A model generated the notes under the pieces. The model saw only the letters and a list, made by a program, of their open reading frames with translations, searched no databases and was not told the DNA's origin. Positions 22,582 through 33,336 of a stretch of DNA of 64,000 bases are shown piece after piece. Every line of letters begins with the position of its first letter. Position 1 is the stretch's first letter. This DNA is from Blastobasis lacticolella (taxonomy: Eukaryota; Arthropoda; Insecta; Lepidoptera; Blastobasidae): the NCBI GenBank assembly GCA_905147135.1, contig LR990049.1, forward strand, positions 12,293,428-12,357,427, given 5' to 3'. Made by a program: the position numbers and the translations under genes.

Positions 22582-24611
22582 CCTGGCATGTGCATTTTAT
22601 TGTAAGTAGTTATAGGCTTAAAATGGATTGAACTATTATGAATTATAATGGAACTATTTTCAAAGTCAGACCACTCCAAAAAAGTCAAAGATATACAACT
22701 TGGCAGTTATATTTTTTCATGAAAATCCTATTGCTTCTATTCTAAACTTTCTCGCCAACTGGACAGAAGTGGAGAAGGCGGGTAGAGAAGCGCGATGAGA
22801 GGATCAAATTAGGCAAGATTTGAATCGAACACATTACACATTACATACAAACATTGAAAGTTAAATAAACGCTTGAAAAATGAGTTGAAGTACTGTACGC
22901 CACATCGTCATCTTCAGGAAGTTGCGGTACAGCTGGACATAGGGTAACATGCGTCTCCCCCAAGGCGCGGCACTGACACCGGTCCATGGTTTGTCACTGC
23001 AAGCCGTTTTGCACAGATCGTCGTTCCATCTAGTCACATGATGTCCAGTAGGTACCTTGTCTCCTTAATCGTGATCTCCACCCGATAACACGTTTACCCT
23101 TCCATCGGTTCTACCGAAGGGCTGTGCATTAAAAGGTATACATATAGGCTGACCCTCATATTTTAACAAAATTGCTTGCAATTTTTATTCCCGTGCAGTT
23201 CGAACTATATTGCGTTCGAACTGTATTTCCGTCTCGGGAATCTTCATACTTAATAATTCCTTCTACATCAAAATTTACAAACACACAAACTTTAAGTCTT
23301 CGGTATCTATTACGTTGTGTTCCCAACTGCAAACTTTGTCGCTACGACCCTCTGCCACCCCGTATAGATCCCGTGTTAAATGTTGTCAGAAACCATTCTC
23401 ATAAGGAATTCAACCTGCCGCCGTCGCTAACTCCTGAATTATAACATCAGAGTGCTCCAAGTTTTTGTGCTGAGATTAACTGCGTATTACAAGACGAAAG
23501 TATGCCAATGAGCCGGTGTTGGCAAACTTCTTAATTACTTACCGAGGGCTTTTTTGGAACGCACGCGCCTTTTTTGTGAATTGTTTTTACAATTCCAAGC
23601 GAGGACCGGCGGGCATCCTGCATTACTTGATTTTTTCCTTTGTGAAATTACTGGCTAAATTAAAAGAGTAGAATCAAAAGAAACATTGTTCGTGTTTTGC
23701 TGATTATTTAAACTTAATTTGAGACTTTCAATAATAACAATATCATTCGACCCAGTTGAAATTAATGATAATTGACATCTACTAATTTTTATAATAACCA
23801 ATTATAAAGTTGCCTCTTTAAACTGACGATAGCTTATTGTAGTACCTACTGCTATTACCACTACTATAGGTACACCGTTACGGCATCCTAAAACTAAATT
23901 GCCAGAAATGTACACAGAAGCGATTTAGGTACTATTGTGGTAACTCTAGCTTTAATGTGGTAATTCTAATTGTTGCCTTTACTCTGAGACTGTCCGTAAC
24001 CAGAGAGATCGAAAGGCAACGCTACGTGTATCATTTCATTAGTCTAGTTGAACTAATACCAGACATCGACGAAACCCAAAGATTCGAGCCACAATTCCAT
24101 CAATAAAGAAGCAACACAAACGGCCCGATTTACGAGTACACCAGCGCGTTCCTTGCCGCGGTGATAATACCTTTAACCGAAACGGTTCATCAGTATTCAG
24201 CGGCAAAGCAATTGAAACTGCGGTAGTGCTCGGTCCTCCCACTCAATTTTCCTTGTTCCGACGGCTGGAGTTATTTGCATCACAAAAACACAATGTCGGC
24301 AGAGCGGGCGACCATTAATCACGCGTAGCGGAACTTCAACGCAGCGCTGAATAGCGTCAACCGCACGCAAATGATTCAGACGTTTTGCTGATCGAAGGGC
24401 CGACGGCGGAACCGTCAAAATGTCATCGGCCTAGGTAGTGAAATAGTAGCGAAGAAGTAGACAGACCAGTTCAGTTATTTTTAAAGACAACAACCGTGGG
24501 CGCAACGATGAAACGTGACAGATCGGGGCGAGGTTGCCAAGCTACGCGCAAATTTCTATTGAAATATTGTTGTCATCAGACAGAACATCCTACATGTCAT
24601 TGTTGATATCA
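22582..24611. other. 2.0 kb without a recognisable gene
   Basis: Contains a perfect 10-bp hairpin (CAGTTCGAAC at 23196-23205, 8-bp loop, partner at 23214-23223). A GC- and CpG-richer block (about 24040-24560) has no convincing frame. Confidence 0.5.
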
Positions 24612-24832
24612 AGGATGGTAAGTGGTAACTGTCGCCTGTAACACTCACGAATCATGCTCTGAGGTCTCAAATAACAAAAATACAGTGTCGTGGGTGCGTA
24701 GTAACTCAGAGTACTTATATGGCATACCTTTTGCCTGTGATTAAACTGGCTAATATGGATACAACAACGCGAGGATTAACTTGACGGCAGAAATGGATTA
24801 GGCAGAAACGGGTACAATCATTCAGGCATGAC
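24612..24832. repeat. Dispersed repeat R3, copy 2
   Basis: Same word order as 3556-3780, including GATGGTAAGTGGTAACTGT at the start and GATACAACAA and GGCAG.AATGGAT-like blocks at the end. Confidence 0.6.
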
Positions 24833-25043
24833 AAAATCCAACCCAACTAGTAAATCCATTAGGATTCAAACAGAATATATTTAATAGGAACATTTAGTTA
24901 CTAAAAATAAATAAATAGTGTAGATATATTGGACCCGCGGGATGCAATTTAATCGGGTCGAATTGACAATTGACTCTGTCGACCAGTCCGATAACATAAG
25001 ATTATCTCATAATTTATATCAAGATATCCTGGATGGCTTCCCG

Positions 25044-25180
25044 TTTCCTGGAAGTGATCGCTTGTAGCGATAAGGCTGCCTTTGATCAACGGTCAATAGC
25101 AATTATGCGGTATTAATTATCCTGCAATTTCTATAAAGGTTTCCTGAAAGAGATAGCTTATAGCGATAAAGCCGCCTTTG
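25044..25180 (+). repeat. Twice-repeated LINE-tail motif
   Basis: CCTGGAAGTGATCGCTTGTAG with GCGATAAGGCTGCCTTTG at about 25048-25085 recurs as CCTGAAAGAGATAGCTTATAG with GCGATAAAGCCGCCTTTG at about 25142-25179. From memory this motif sits near the 3' end of a common lepidopteran LINE; that is not verified here. Confidence 0.5.
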
Positions 25181-25518
25181 CCTCTGTCTCTGACGTAGGT
25201 ACTGTATTCATTTTGTCTAAACAATACAATGTTTAGGTCTCTATCTTAAAAATGTAACGCAAAGCATTTTGCTCCAAAATATTTCAAAAAGTTTTCACTG
25301 CGCTATGTAGTGAAAATCTCCTTATACTCGTATGTATTAGCTGGAAACTCAAATCGTTCGAATTCTATAATAGACCATATATTTCCTCGTCTATAATCAT
25401 TTAAAACCAGCCTTTAAAGAGCAATCAAATGCCCATAGCAGTGGCTCATTACTGTATTATAAACTTGCAATTCCGTGTGAATATCAGAGTACTATCCAAT
25501 CTTGACAAATTTTGACGA

Positions 25519-25640
25519 CCTGAGTGGTTCAGTTGGTTAATAACTGGTCTACCACGCAGAGGTCTCGGGTTCAATTCCCGTCCGAGCATACTAAAATAAT
25601 GAATTGTAATATCTGTACGGCTCGGGTGTTATATGCATAA
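25519..25640 (+). mobile_element. SINE S1, 3'-truncated copy
   Basis: CCTGAGTGGTTCAGTTGG head, B-box-like GGGTTCAATTCCC, and the body down to GGGTGTTATATGCATAAT, where the match to the other S1 copies stops. The missing 3' half coincides with the start of the retrotransposon nest, which may have removed it. Confidence 0.75.
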
Positions 25641-25768
25641 TAAAAATTTTATTTACAATTATTCACATAAATTTACAGCTAAACATATTATAATAATGAT
25701 ATAAATAACTATAGACTACTAATTACAATTTTACAACTAATTAAATAAACAAAGTAAAAAAAAAAAAC

Positions 25769-26948
25769 TTACAGATAAAAAATTTGTCCCAGGTCCACGG
25801 TATTAGGAATGCTGCCCAGAAGGCTGGCCGCATTGCCCCGCTGGATGGCGAGGCTAATTCGCTGTCCGAGGTAGAGGCCAGCTTTCTGGTCTTTAGTAAG
25901 ATCGACCAGGCGCTTAGATAGCTCCCGAAACAGAGAGTGTGCGCCTGGTCCCCACGGCCCAAGTGTTTCCACGACAAATGGCGCAAATATGTGGTCCTCA
26001 CCAAGACTCGCGTATTTGCGCCGCTTGGCGTTTTCAGCTGCGGAGGCACCGGCTCCAGCATGACACGCGGTTACTGGAAGATGGGACTGTGCGAGGGTAT
26101 CGACATACGTGGCGTCCCATACCAATGGTCGTCCCAGCTTCCAGGGCGTGAGTGTCATCCCGTCGGGCCTTCTACCATCACTACGGACTAAACCGCTGGG
26201 CTCCAGCACCGCGGGTGCTCCAGCGGAGGTGAAGGCCCGGCGGATGATATCATTTAGGTCCGCGTGCCGAGGAAAGCGCCCAGCACTCCTGCTGCACGAC
26301 AGGCCATGGTGGCCAAGATGGTCAACAAGGTGACCACAATGGCACTGGTGCGGAGCACTGCAGGGTGCGCCAAGGCGTAGGGCCGTAGCAATCCTAAACG
26401 TGGTGCGGTCGAGAAGTGTGCCAATATTTTTGGAGGGTATTGCCTGAAGCCAGAGACCCGATTCCCACTCACCAGCAGCTAACAGACGCGCACGCTCTGC
26501 AGAGTTGGTTGATGCGCTTAAAAGGTTGTTTCGCACCAACCTGCAGAGAGGCTCGTCCCACAGCCGCTGGGAACAGGAATTTGTCGGGAGCTCGGCCTCT
26601 GGACAAGCCACCTGCCAAGCGTTTTTGGCCTCGGTAGAATACGCGGTAGTAAAATTCCCTAGTTTAGATAGTATTTTCTGCACTAGGGACTGTGAACTAT
26701 GCACCGAGGACAGAAAAGCTGGCAGGGACACACCTGAAATTTTCCTGACTCCTAGACCTCCATACCGGATAGGCAACGATGCCTGATTCCAAGATGAATT
26801 GTCGAGATTGATGTTAAGAATTGAAATAAGGGTATGTTTCACGGTGTTGTCAAGGTCTTCCAGAAGGACAGGATGTCTCCAAAGCTGACAACACCGCAAA
26901 ACATACGTGAATTTTGGTACAAAAAGGCAAAACCGAATTATGGCATAG
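25769..26948 (-). pseudogene. YLDD element: RT thumb and C-terminal endonuclease-like region
   Basis: The first 65 residues of the open frame lie in the 3' end of the inserted LINE. The genuine part starts at MAYAIIRFCLFVPKF. It continues with SLPIRYGGLGVRK, a zinc-binding-like cluster CHCGHLVDHLGHHGLSC, then RRPDG and LVWDATYVDT. A C-x-C...H...C cluster followed by PD...D is the layout of the restriction-like endonuclease of R2-type elements, so a nuclease is inferred. The catalytic residues were not proven. A conserved FVVETLGPWG segment and an AIQRGNAASLL end follow. About 394 residues are uninterrupted. Confidence 0.8.
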
Positions 26949-26953
26949 GCCAT
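26949..26953. other. 3' target-site duplication ATGGC (minus strand)
   Basis: Plus strand GCCAT. Partner at 31620-31624. It directly follows the short A-tract at the 3' end of the CR1-like LINE. Confidence 0.75.
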
Positions 26954-27223
26954 TTTTAACAATTTATTGTACACAAGAAAATTAAAGATATAGTACAAAT
27001 TAGATATTAGACAACAGGCACTACTTATCTCTAAAAAGAAATCTCTTCCAGCAGGCCTACAAAAAGAGAGATATGATAAATATACGCAGATACGACGTGC
27101 ACAATAATTATATACTATAAATAAATACATACATAATATTCTATACATACTAATAGGTATATATGAATAAAATAAACATATACTATATTAATACATAATA
27201 TATATTAAGGCATTGTAATACGT

Positions 27224-29917
27224 CTAGGCACACTGAGATAGATAGTGATCCTTTACACGCTTTTTAAATATATGGATAGATTGGCTGTCACGCACTTCGT
27301 GCGGAAGAGAATTCCACAGTCTTGCTGCATGAACAGTGAAGGAATAGGAAAGGAAGTCGGAATGGTGAGCAGGAATTGTTAGCAACGATCTTACGCTAGA
27401 ACGACAAGGCTTATCTTGTGGACGGGCAAAGTGAAACCGTTCACAGAGGTATGAGGGAGCGGGAGAGATATACAGGACTTTATAAAGGGTGGATAGGATA
27501 TGAGCATTCCTGCGTAGGCGGATTGGGAGCCATTTGAGCTGTTTTCGGTAATTTGAAATATGGTCATATTTGCGCAATCCATAAATAAATCGGATACATA
27601 AATTTTGAAGGCGCTCCAATTTGTTCAATATCTCCTCAGTGGCATCCAAGTAGCAGGAGTCAGCGTAATCAAGAAGAGGAAGAAGAAGAGTTTGGACCAG
27701 AGAGATTTTAGTTTTGAAAGGTAAGAAACTTTGGAGGCATTTGAGAGAGTGAAACGAGTAATGTATTCTCTTGCTGACCTCATTGACGTGAGATACCCAG
27801 GACAAATTTGAATCAAATATGAGGCCAAGATTCTTTGCAGATTTGCTCAGTGGGATTGGAATTCCATCGTATGTAATTTGCGGGACACCAGTGACATTAC
27901 CAAGCTGCCTACACATATACGGGCTTCCGATGAGAAGAGCCTGAGACTTTTTGGGGTTAACAAGCAAGCCAAACGATTCAGCCCAGGCAGATATACGCTG
28001 CAAATCATTATTAATGCAGGCAAAACCATCTTCAATGTCTGTAATTTTAAAGTGGTGGTAAACCTGCAAGTCGTCTGCATAGAGATGAAAATTGGAGGAA
28101 ATGACTGAGGTAACCGTGTTGATAAAAATTGAAAATAGGAGAGGTGAAAGAACGCCACCCTGCGGCACACCCGCAACGAGATCACACCAATCCGAGAAGA
28201 CCTCATCAGAGCGGACCCGCTGCAGGCGACCGCGAAGGTACGAAGCGAACCATGCTACCACAGAAGGAGATATGTTAAGAGAGCGAAGAATAGCAAGAAG
28301 AACATCAAAGTCTACAGAATTGAAGGCACTGCTAAAGTCAAGCAATGTTAGAATGGTAAGAGACTTATTTTCCATCGCAAAGCGGATATCATCAGTGACT
28401 TTTAGCAGTGCTGTTACAGTACTGTGCCCTGGTCGGAAGCCAGATTGGAAAGGAGAAAGTAGACAGTTTGATGACAGGTACTGCGTGAGCTGACTGTGGA
28501 TAATGTGCTCTAGGACCTTTGAGAGGAATGGTAAAAGTGATATGGGACGAAAATCAGAAAAGGAAACGGGTTTGGATGTTTTAGGAAGGGGGACAACGTT
28601 AGCAAGTTTCCAAGCTGACGGGAAAGAACTCGTTACCAGCGAATGGTTAAAAATATGTGTGAGAACAGGTAGGAGTTCAGGAAGGAGGAAGGAAATCATG
28701 CGTGGACAAAGGTTATCATTACCCACAGCAGTAGAAGAGATAGCAAGAATGTGCTTCTTAACATCCTCCTCCGAAACAGGCGTGAAACAGAATGAGGTAC
28801 AAAGAGGGAGTGGGTAACTATTGATCTGGGCTATGGTTTGAGCTTTAATGTTAGAGTCCAGAATGACAGGTGGTGAAGAGAAGTGGGTATTTAGTTGATT
28901 TAAATCAATAGAGCCCTCACAGGTTACTGTGGATTTCCCCACACCTAATGACCTAAGGAAAGACCAAACTTTTGCAGGAGCTGAGCCATTGACAGAGTTG
29001 TGGATGTGGCGTCTCCTAGCATCTCTACACAGACGACTGCAATAGTTTCGGAGATTCTTGTACCTTTCATGGTTTTGGTCCGAAGGATACTTACCGAAAC
29101 GTCGCTTAGCACAATCCCGCCTAATCATCACAGCCTTGATGTCCTCGGTAATCCACGGTGCAGGTGTTTGTTTTAATCGGACTCTTTTAAGTGGAGCATG
29201 TGTATCGTAGAGTTTAATGATTCGTGATTCAAGCTCCTGTACCTTCACATCAATGTGGTCAGCAACAAGGACAGATGTCCAATCGATATTTGCCGCATCG
29301 CGCCTCAATGCCTCCAAATCAATACGCCCAAAACTACGTAAAAAGGAAAACCGAGGTTTACGTTTGGGAGTCCGAACTTTAAAAGATAGGAAAACTAAGT
29401 CATGGTAAGAAAAGGGGGCATCGAATTGACCATGGACGGCTATTTTATTAGGAGAGGATGTGATCATTAGATCAAGAAGAGAGGGGACACAATTTGGGGA
29501 ATGATGCGTGGCAGTGAGTGGAAGAATATGCAGGTTGACCGACGACAAGAGAGATTGTAACTTACGAGATCGTGAATCGTTTTTAAGCAAGCACGTGTTA
29601 AAGTCCCCAAGTAATAAAACGTCGTCATAATTGGGACATAAGGTACATAGTAGATTGTCAAGAGAAGCAAAATAATCAATGTGTAGATTTGGGCTATATA
29701 ACACGGCAAGCAAAACTTTTTTATGATTGAGTGTTACCTCAATAAAGAGATGTTCAGCTGAACCCGAGTACAGGCTTGGTGATGTGCTGACAATTGTGTA
29801 CAGAATATCGTCGCGTAGGTATATTGCGACGCCACCGCCTCCCTTGCCCGTACGGTCATTGCGAATGAGTGTGAAGCCGGGAAGTGAGAATTGAGAAGAA
29901 GGGAGAGTGTACAACAT
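27224..29917 (-). CDS. CR1-like LINE ORF2, endonuclease remainder plus RT
   Basis: An 897-residue open frame. The endonuclease part has LLLGDFN (about 101-107), SLLDLMI (146-152) and YHDLVF (171-176) but lacks the first endonuclease motifs. The RT part has FPSAWKLANVVPLPK (432-446), DFRPISLLPFLSKVLE (455-470), LLDFSSAFNSVD (525-536, motif A), GVPQGGVLSPLLF (583-595, motif B) and YADD (613-616, motif C). The C-terminal RLWNSLP segment is typical of CR1/Jockey ORF2. The Met is not the natural start; the natural one is probably at 30074 in another frame. RT catalytic residues are intact, but target nicking should be impaired. Confidence 0.9.
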   Translation of the reverse strand: MLYTLPSSQFSLPGFTLIRNDRTGKGGGGVAIYLRDDILYTIVSTSPSLYSGSAEHLFIEVTLNHKKVLLAVLYSPNLHIDYFASLDNLLCTLCPNYDDVLLLGDFNTCLLKNDSRSRKLQSLLSSVNLHILPLTATHHSPNCVPSLLDLMITSSPNKIAVHGQFDAPFSYHDLVFLSFKVRTPKRKPRFSFLRSFGRIDLEALRRDAANIDWTSVLVADHIDVKVQELESRIIKLYDTHAPLKRVRLKQTPAPWITEDIKAVMIRRDCAKRRFGKYPSDQNHERYKNLRNYCSRLCRDARRRHIHNSVNGSAPAKVWSFLRSLGVGKSTVTCEGSIDLNQLNTHFSSPPVILDSNIKAQTIAQINSYPLPLCTSFCFTPVSEEDVKKHILAISSTAVGNDNLCPRMISFLLPELLPVLTHIFNHSLVTSSFPSAWKLANVVPLPKTSKPVSFSDFRPISLLPFLSKVLEHIIHSQLTQYLSSNCLLSPFQSGFRPGHSTVTALLKVTDDIRFAMENKSLTILTLLDFSSAFNSVDFDVLLAILRSLNISPSVVAWFASYLRGRLQRVRSDEVFSDWCDLVAGVPQGGVLSPLLFSIFINTVTSVISSNFHLYADDLQVYHHFKITDIEDGFACINNDLQRISAWAESFGLLVNPKKSQALLIGSPYMCRQLGNVTGVPQITYDGIPIPLSKSAKNLGLIFDSNLSWVSHVNEVSKRIHYSFHSLKCLQSFLPFKTKISLVQTLLLPLLDYADSCYLDATEEILNKLERLQNLCIRFIYGLRKYDHISNYRKQLKWLPIRLRRNAHILSTLYKVLYISPAPSYLCERFHFARPQDKPCRSSVRSLLTIPAHHSDFLSYSFTVHAARLWNSLPHEVRDSQSIHIFKKRVKDHYLSQCA

Positions 29918-30074
29918 TAAAGTTGTTTGGGAACTTAGAAAAGGATACCTTCAACTGATCATGTACAGAAAGTCGTGTGGACACATCATCACTGTCTTCA
30001 GAGTTGACGCTAAGATAATTTTCGTTAGACGATGACGACGAACATGAGAAAAAACTATCATTTAAGCTATTCAT
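29918..30074 (-). pseudogene. N-terminal stub of ORF2, out of frame
   Basis: From Met at 30074 a serine-rich leader (MNSLNDSFFSCSSSSS...) runs to FPNNFNVVH. It then meets the downstream LPSSQFSLPGF block in a different frame. In related ORF2 proteins some 35-40 residues separate these two blocks and carry the Asn/Gln motif and the metal-binding Glu. They are missing here, so the breakpoint lies at about 29910-29925. Confidence 0.75.
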
Positions 30075-30103
30075 ACAATGCCTTCAATATAATACGATTA
30101 AAA

Positions 30104-30126
30104 ATATATATATATATATATATATA
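30104..30126. repeat. (AT)n microsatellite
   Basis: About eleven AT units, 30 bp upstream of the ORF2 start of the CR1-like LINE. Confidence 0.9.
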
Positions 30127-30608
30127 ATAAAATATTACAACACTAAGTCCCTACTTATAATAGGTACTCTTAGTACAAACTACTCTTGGTACTATTCATC
30201 ACTAACACTCACTGTGGCGTGCTGTAAGGTTTCATTAAAATAAAATAAATATTCAAAAACAACCAAAACATGTATAAAAAAGGGTATGAGGTTGGAGCAT
30301 TCCATGAGCAGCTCAGAAAAACACACCGGAAACATTCCTAAGGTGTTAGGCCATAAAAAAGAATACACATTTGCTATAACAAAACGCAGTAAAAAAAAAA
30401 GTGATTGTCACTTGTCAAATAAATTTTGTCAAATAAGTAAACAATGTAAGAATTTAAAGTGACCTTGCATTTCCAAACAAATTTAAACGGGAAATTTTTG
30501 AAATGACCTCAATCATAATTTATACAAAAGTATGTACTTTAAATAAAAAGAAAATAATAGCTACGTAATCGGAAAAAGGAAGAGTTGACAGACCTGAAAA
30601 GCTATCTC

Positions 30609-31424
30609 CTACTTTCTTGTACGTTTGGCGACGGCGGCAGTGGCTGCTGGTTGCTTTGAGGCAGCGGCCCTGGGCCTTACAGAGATCGCTGGCTCCGCCG
30701 GGATAGCAGCTTTGCCAGTATCCGTAGTAGACGCAGAGGCTGCAGCCATAGGGAACGCAGCGATTATGGATTGCAATTCAGCAACAGTCTCAATTTTCTT
30801 CCTTGTCTTGTCGGGAAGGATGACGGCGATCCTGCCATCCACCGACCAGCAGTTTTTGACACCGAAATGCTTACGTGCGGCCATAAATATGTCGTGCCTT
30901 GATTTGGTCAAAAACTCAGAGACAACAATTCCGGTACCCTTAAGGGAAGTCTTGGAGTCCCATACAAGGCGTCGATGCTCCAGCTCACGAAATCGTACCA
31001 GGACTGGGCGAGGCTTGTCCCGCTTGGAGGCACCCAAGCGGTGACATGTCTGCAGATCCCCAACGGAGAGATCGGACACATGCATGTTATTTACTATTAT
31101 GTTCACTGCAACTTCACTAACCTTTTCTTCTTTGTTTTCAGCGACCCCATGTATGAGTAGTGCCTTCCTTCGTAGGAAAGCCTCGTGGCGATCTTGACCC
31201 AATGCCAAACCCTCGATTTGAGTCTGCATTTTTGTAAGAATTTGCCAAACAGAAACTTTGAGTTCGAAAAACTCACGGCCAAGTGTGGGCTCACAAACAA
31301 GTGCTGGCAAGTCGGCTGGCGAAGATGCAGATGAAGCGGTTGCTTTGTCCAGGCGCTCTTCAAAGCTACACATTTTGTCCAATAAAGTGGTGATGTCACT
31401 CCTGAGCTGAGACGAGGCTTCCAT
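30609..31424 (-). CDS. CR1-like LINE ORF1 (nucleic-acid-binding protein)
   Basis: 271 residues, uninterrupted. Residues 1-85 are heptad-like and probably a coiled coil (LRSDITTLLDKMCSFEERL; VWQILTKMQTQIEGL). Residues 86-200 resemble the RRM plus C-terminal domain of L1-type ORF1 proteins, with RKALLIHGV, the CHRLGASKRDKPRPVLVRF block and SRHDIFMAARKHFG. The tail (about 225-271) is alanine- and lysine-rich and basic. Such proteins bind and chaperone the element RNA. Nothing in the frame suggests damage. Confidence 0.85.
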   Translation of the reverse strand: MEASSQLRSDITTLLDKMCSFEERLDKATASSASSPADLPALVCEPTLGREFFELKVSVWQILTKMQTQIEGLALGQDRHEAFLRRKALLIHGVAENKEEKVSEVAVNIIVNNMHVSDLSVGDLQTCHRLGASKRDKPRPVLVRFRELEHRRLVWDSKTSLKGTGIVVSEFLTKSRHDIFMAARKHFGVKNCWSVDGRIAVILPDKTRKKIETVAELQSIIAAFPMAAASASTTDTGKAAIPAEPAISVRPRAAASKQPAATAAVAKRTRK

Positions 31425-31619
31425 GGTAGTGATGGTTGTGATGGTGCTTGCAGAAAGTGAAAGGTGCTTGACTTAATATGCACAGCGAGTGATGATGTGT
31501 TAATTAATCAATTTTGACTTGTCATTTGATGATAATATTAAATAAATTATTTTTAAAGAATTAAAATAGTGGAGCTCAAAATTTTGCTGTATTTTCGGCA
31601 ACGTCTACCCGCAAAAACC

Positions 31620-31624
31620 GCCAT
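31620..31624. other. 5' target-site duplication ATGGC (minus strand)
   Basis: Plus strand GCCAT, partner of 26949-26953. On the minus strand CAC-ATGGC is followed by the LINE leader. Removing the insert gives the continuous codons S-H-M-A-Y-A-I-I-R-F of the outer element. Confidence 0.75.
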
Positions 31625-32802
31625 GTGGCTATTAATTTGGAGTAGGCGATCCGAAACCGAACCGAAATTTTGAATTTTTTCTTTAACGAAGTCCGAGAGG
31701 GACTCATCAAAAATAGGTGACCCTAGGAGATGAAGCGACGTCTTGTCGACGACAGAGATGTTTGGTGCAATGGCGTCAAAAGCTGCAGAAACAGCACCAG
31801 CCGTCGGACAAGACTCCGAGATATACAGCTCACACTTCGAGAGATTCAGATCTAAACCAATGGCCTTAAACTCTCGCATGAGGAGCTGCAGATCTAGTAA
31901 AACCGTGTTCGCATCCCCTCCTAGGGTCCCGTCGTCTAAATACCATACGTTAAATTTTGAATTTAGCTTCTCGAGTATGGTGTGAATCGCGAGGCTAAAA
32001 ATGGCCGGCCCCAGAGTGTTGCCTTGCTGGCAGCCAACCGCTGATTGTAAAAGGTGGCCCTTGTAGATAAGATTACTAGATTCTTTGTAGCATTGCCACA
32101 GAAACTTATAGGCGGACGGCAGCTTGGACCGAATTTGAGCCAGCAAAGCGCCTCTACCGACAGAGTTGAATGCATTTTTTACGTCAACCTTCAGTAGGAC
32201 TTCACCGCTATTACTTTCGAGGAAAGTTCTAAGTGCGTGGACAGCGGCTTCGCAGCCACCTTTTGACCCAAAGCCGAGCTGGATAGGCTGGAAGTAATCG
32301 GCTAGACTGGGGGCGGAGAACCTGCAACACAACTTAGCCGTCAGGCGGCGGTAGGTAGTCCCAACCGCAATGGGACGAATGCCACCGTCCTTTTTTTTAA
32401 CGCGATCAAGTTGGCCCCATAGAGGGTACTGACTATGGACTGCTCTACCGAGCCTGACAACATTAAATTCACCAGCCCCGTAATTGCAACTAGAAGATTA
32501 TTTCCAGCCTCTCCACCACAGCATAACAAGTCTTTTAGGTGCTGCGGAGTCAGGCCGTCGATGCCTCCAGCCGAGCCGTTTGGAAAGGCGAAAACAGCTT
32601 GGCGGACGGCATCGGCGGAAACCTGAAAAGTTGAATCCGCAGCATCGGGTGCGTCAGGTAAAAGAAGGCCTACCGAAGGTTGAGGAAGCTTATTACGGAG
32701 GCCGACCAGAGTCTCGGGTGTGTCGGGGGCGAAAGAGTCGTTAGAAAATAGGATTCGGGCTGCCCCTTTAATATCGCAGTCATTAATTTTGTTTTCTACA
32801 TG
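31625..32802 (-). pseudogene. YLDD element reverse-transcriptase domain, frameshifted
   Basis: Upstream part: a SAGGIDGLTPQHLKDL block and a YGANLIAL segment. The frame is then lost in an A8 run (T8 on the plus strand, about 32393-32400) where nine A are needed to read KKKDGGIRPIAVG. The later part (32332-31625) has FGSKGGCEAAVHALRTFLE, LLKVDVKNAFNSV (motif A), VGCQQGNTLGPAIFSLA (motif B), VWYLDDGTLGGD (motif C) and LHLLGSPIF. YLDD is a rarer form of the YxDD box. The RT residues survive; the homopolymer shift and the stop upstream disable it. Confidence 0.85.
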
Positions 32803-33336
32803 TTAAAAGATAGAATTATGGTGGAAATTATATGGACGGCTTGAAAAGTGGTCTGAATCAAAGGAGAGGGGGTTTGCACAGTTGTCTTTTATACATGAAG
32901 TGAGCGATTTTTTGCAACTTGCATTGTTGGAATCTACAACATGTAGAATTCTGAAACCGAAAGTAAGTAGATGCTCCCAGCTCTGCTGATCATTTTTGGA
33001 GGTAACGCTTACAATGTCTTGTGCGAGGGTTTGGGCAACGGAAACCCTCGCACCACGGGGAATTCTTTTAACAATTGGAACCCAAAGTTTGAGGTCCGAC
33101 ACCCGCTCCCAGATAGGTTTTGTAGAAGGTACACCGAGAACTAAGGGGACGGGTGTCGAAGAAAGGACAGAGGAGGTACTAACTTCGCCACGCACTTTAT
33201 GTGACTTACCCAAATGAATATTAAGACCCCTCTGTCCCTTACAGAAATGGGGCTGGGGGCATCTGGGGCACCGAATCCAATCGACCGGTGGAGGCACACT
33301 TCTCGACCCATCGGAAACCGGTGTGTCCTGGGACAT
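32803..33336 (-). pseudogene. YLDD element N-terminal zinc-finger region
   Basis: 177 residues from Met at 33336. Residues about 20-46 read IRCPRCPQPHFCKGQRGLNI then HLGKSHK, a C2H2-like finger (C-x2-C...H-x4-H) as in the N-terminus of site-specific non-LTR elements, where it helps recognise target DNA. The frame ends in TAA at 32803-32805 after NSIF. The same frame continues past it with HVENKINDCD and leads into the RT, so this is a premature stop and not a natural ORF1 end. Confidence 0.75.

Larger units (their letters stand above)
26954..31619 (-). mobile_element. CR1-like LINE, near full length, nested
   Basis: 4666 bp between ATGGC duplications. Order on the minus strand: 5' leader of 195 bp starting GGTTTTTGCGGGTAGACG; ORF1 (31424-30609); a long spacer with an (AT)n tract; ORF2 (from 30074, shifted, to 27224); about 270 bp of 3' region ending AATAAATTGTTAAAA. 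ORF1 with an L1/CR1-type RNA-binding core and the RT sequence place it in the Jockey superfamily, CR1- or Daphne-like by eye. Few disabling changes besides the ORF2 deletion suggest a young copy. Confidence 0.9.

Noticed and set aside
28092..28817. Plus-strand frames across the CR1-like LINE (also at 26109-26786 and 32484-32744)
   Set aside because: Shadows of the minus-strand RT and endonuclease frames, which carry the recognisable motifs.
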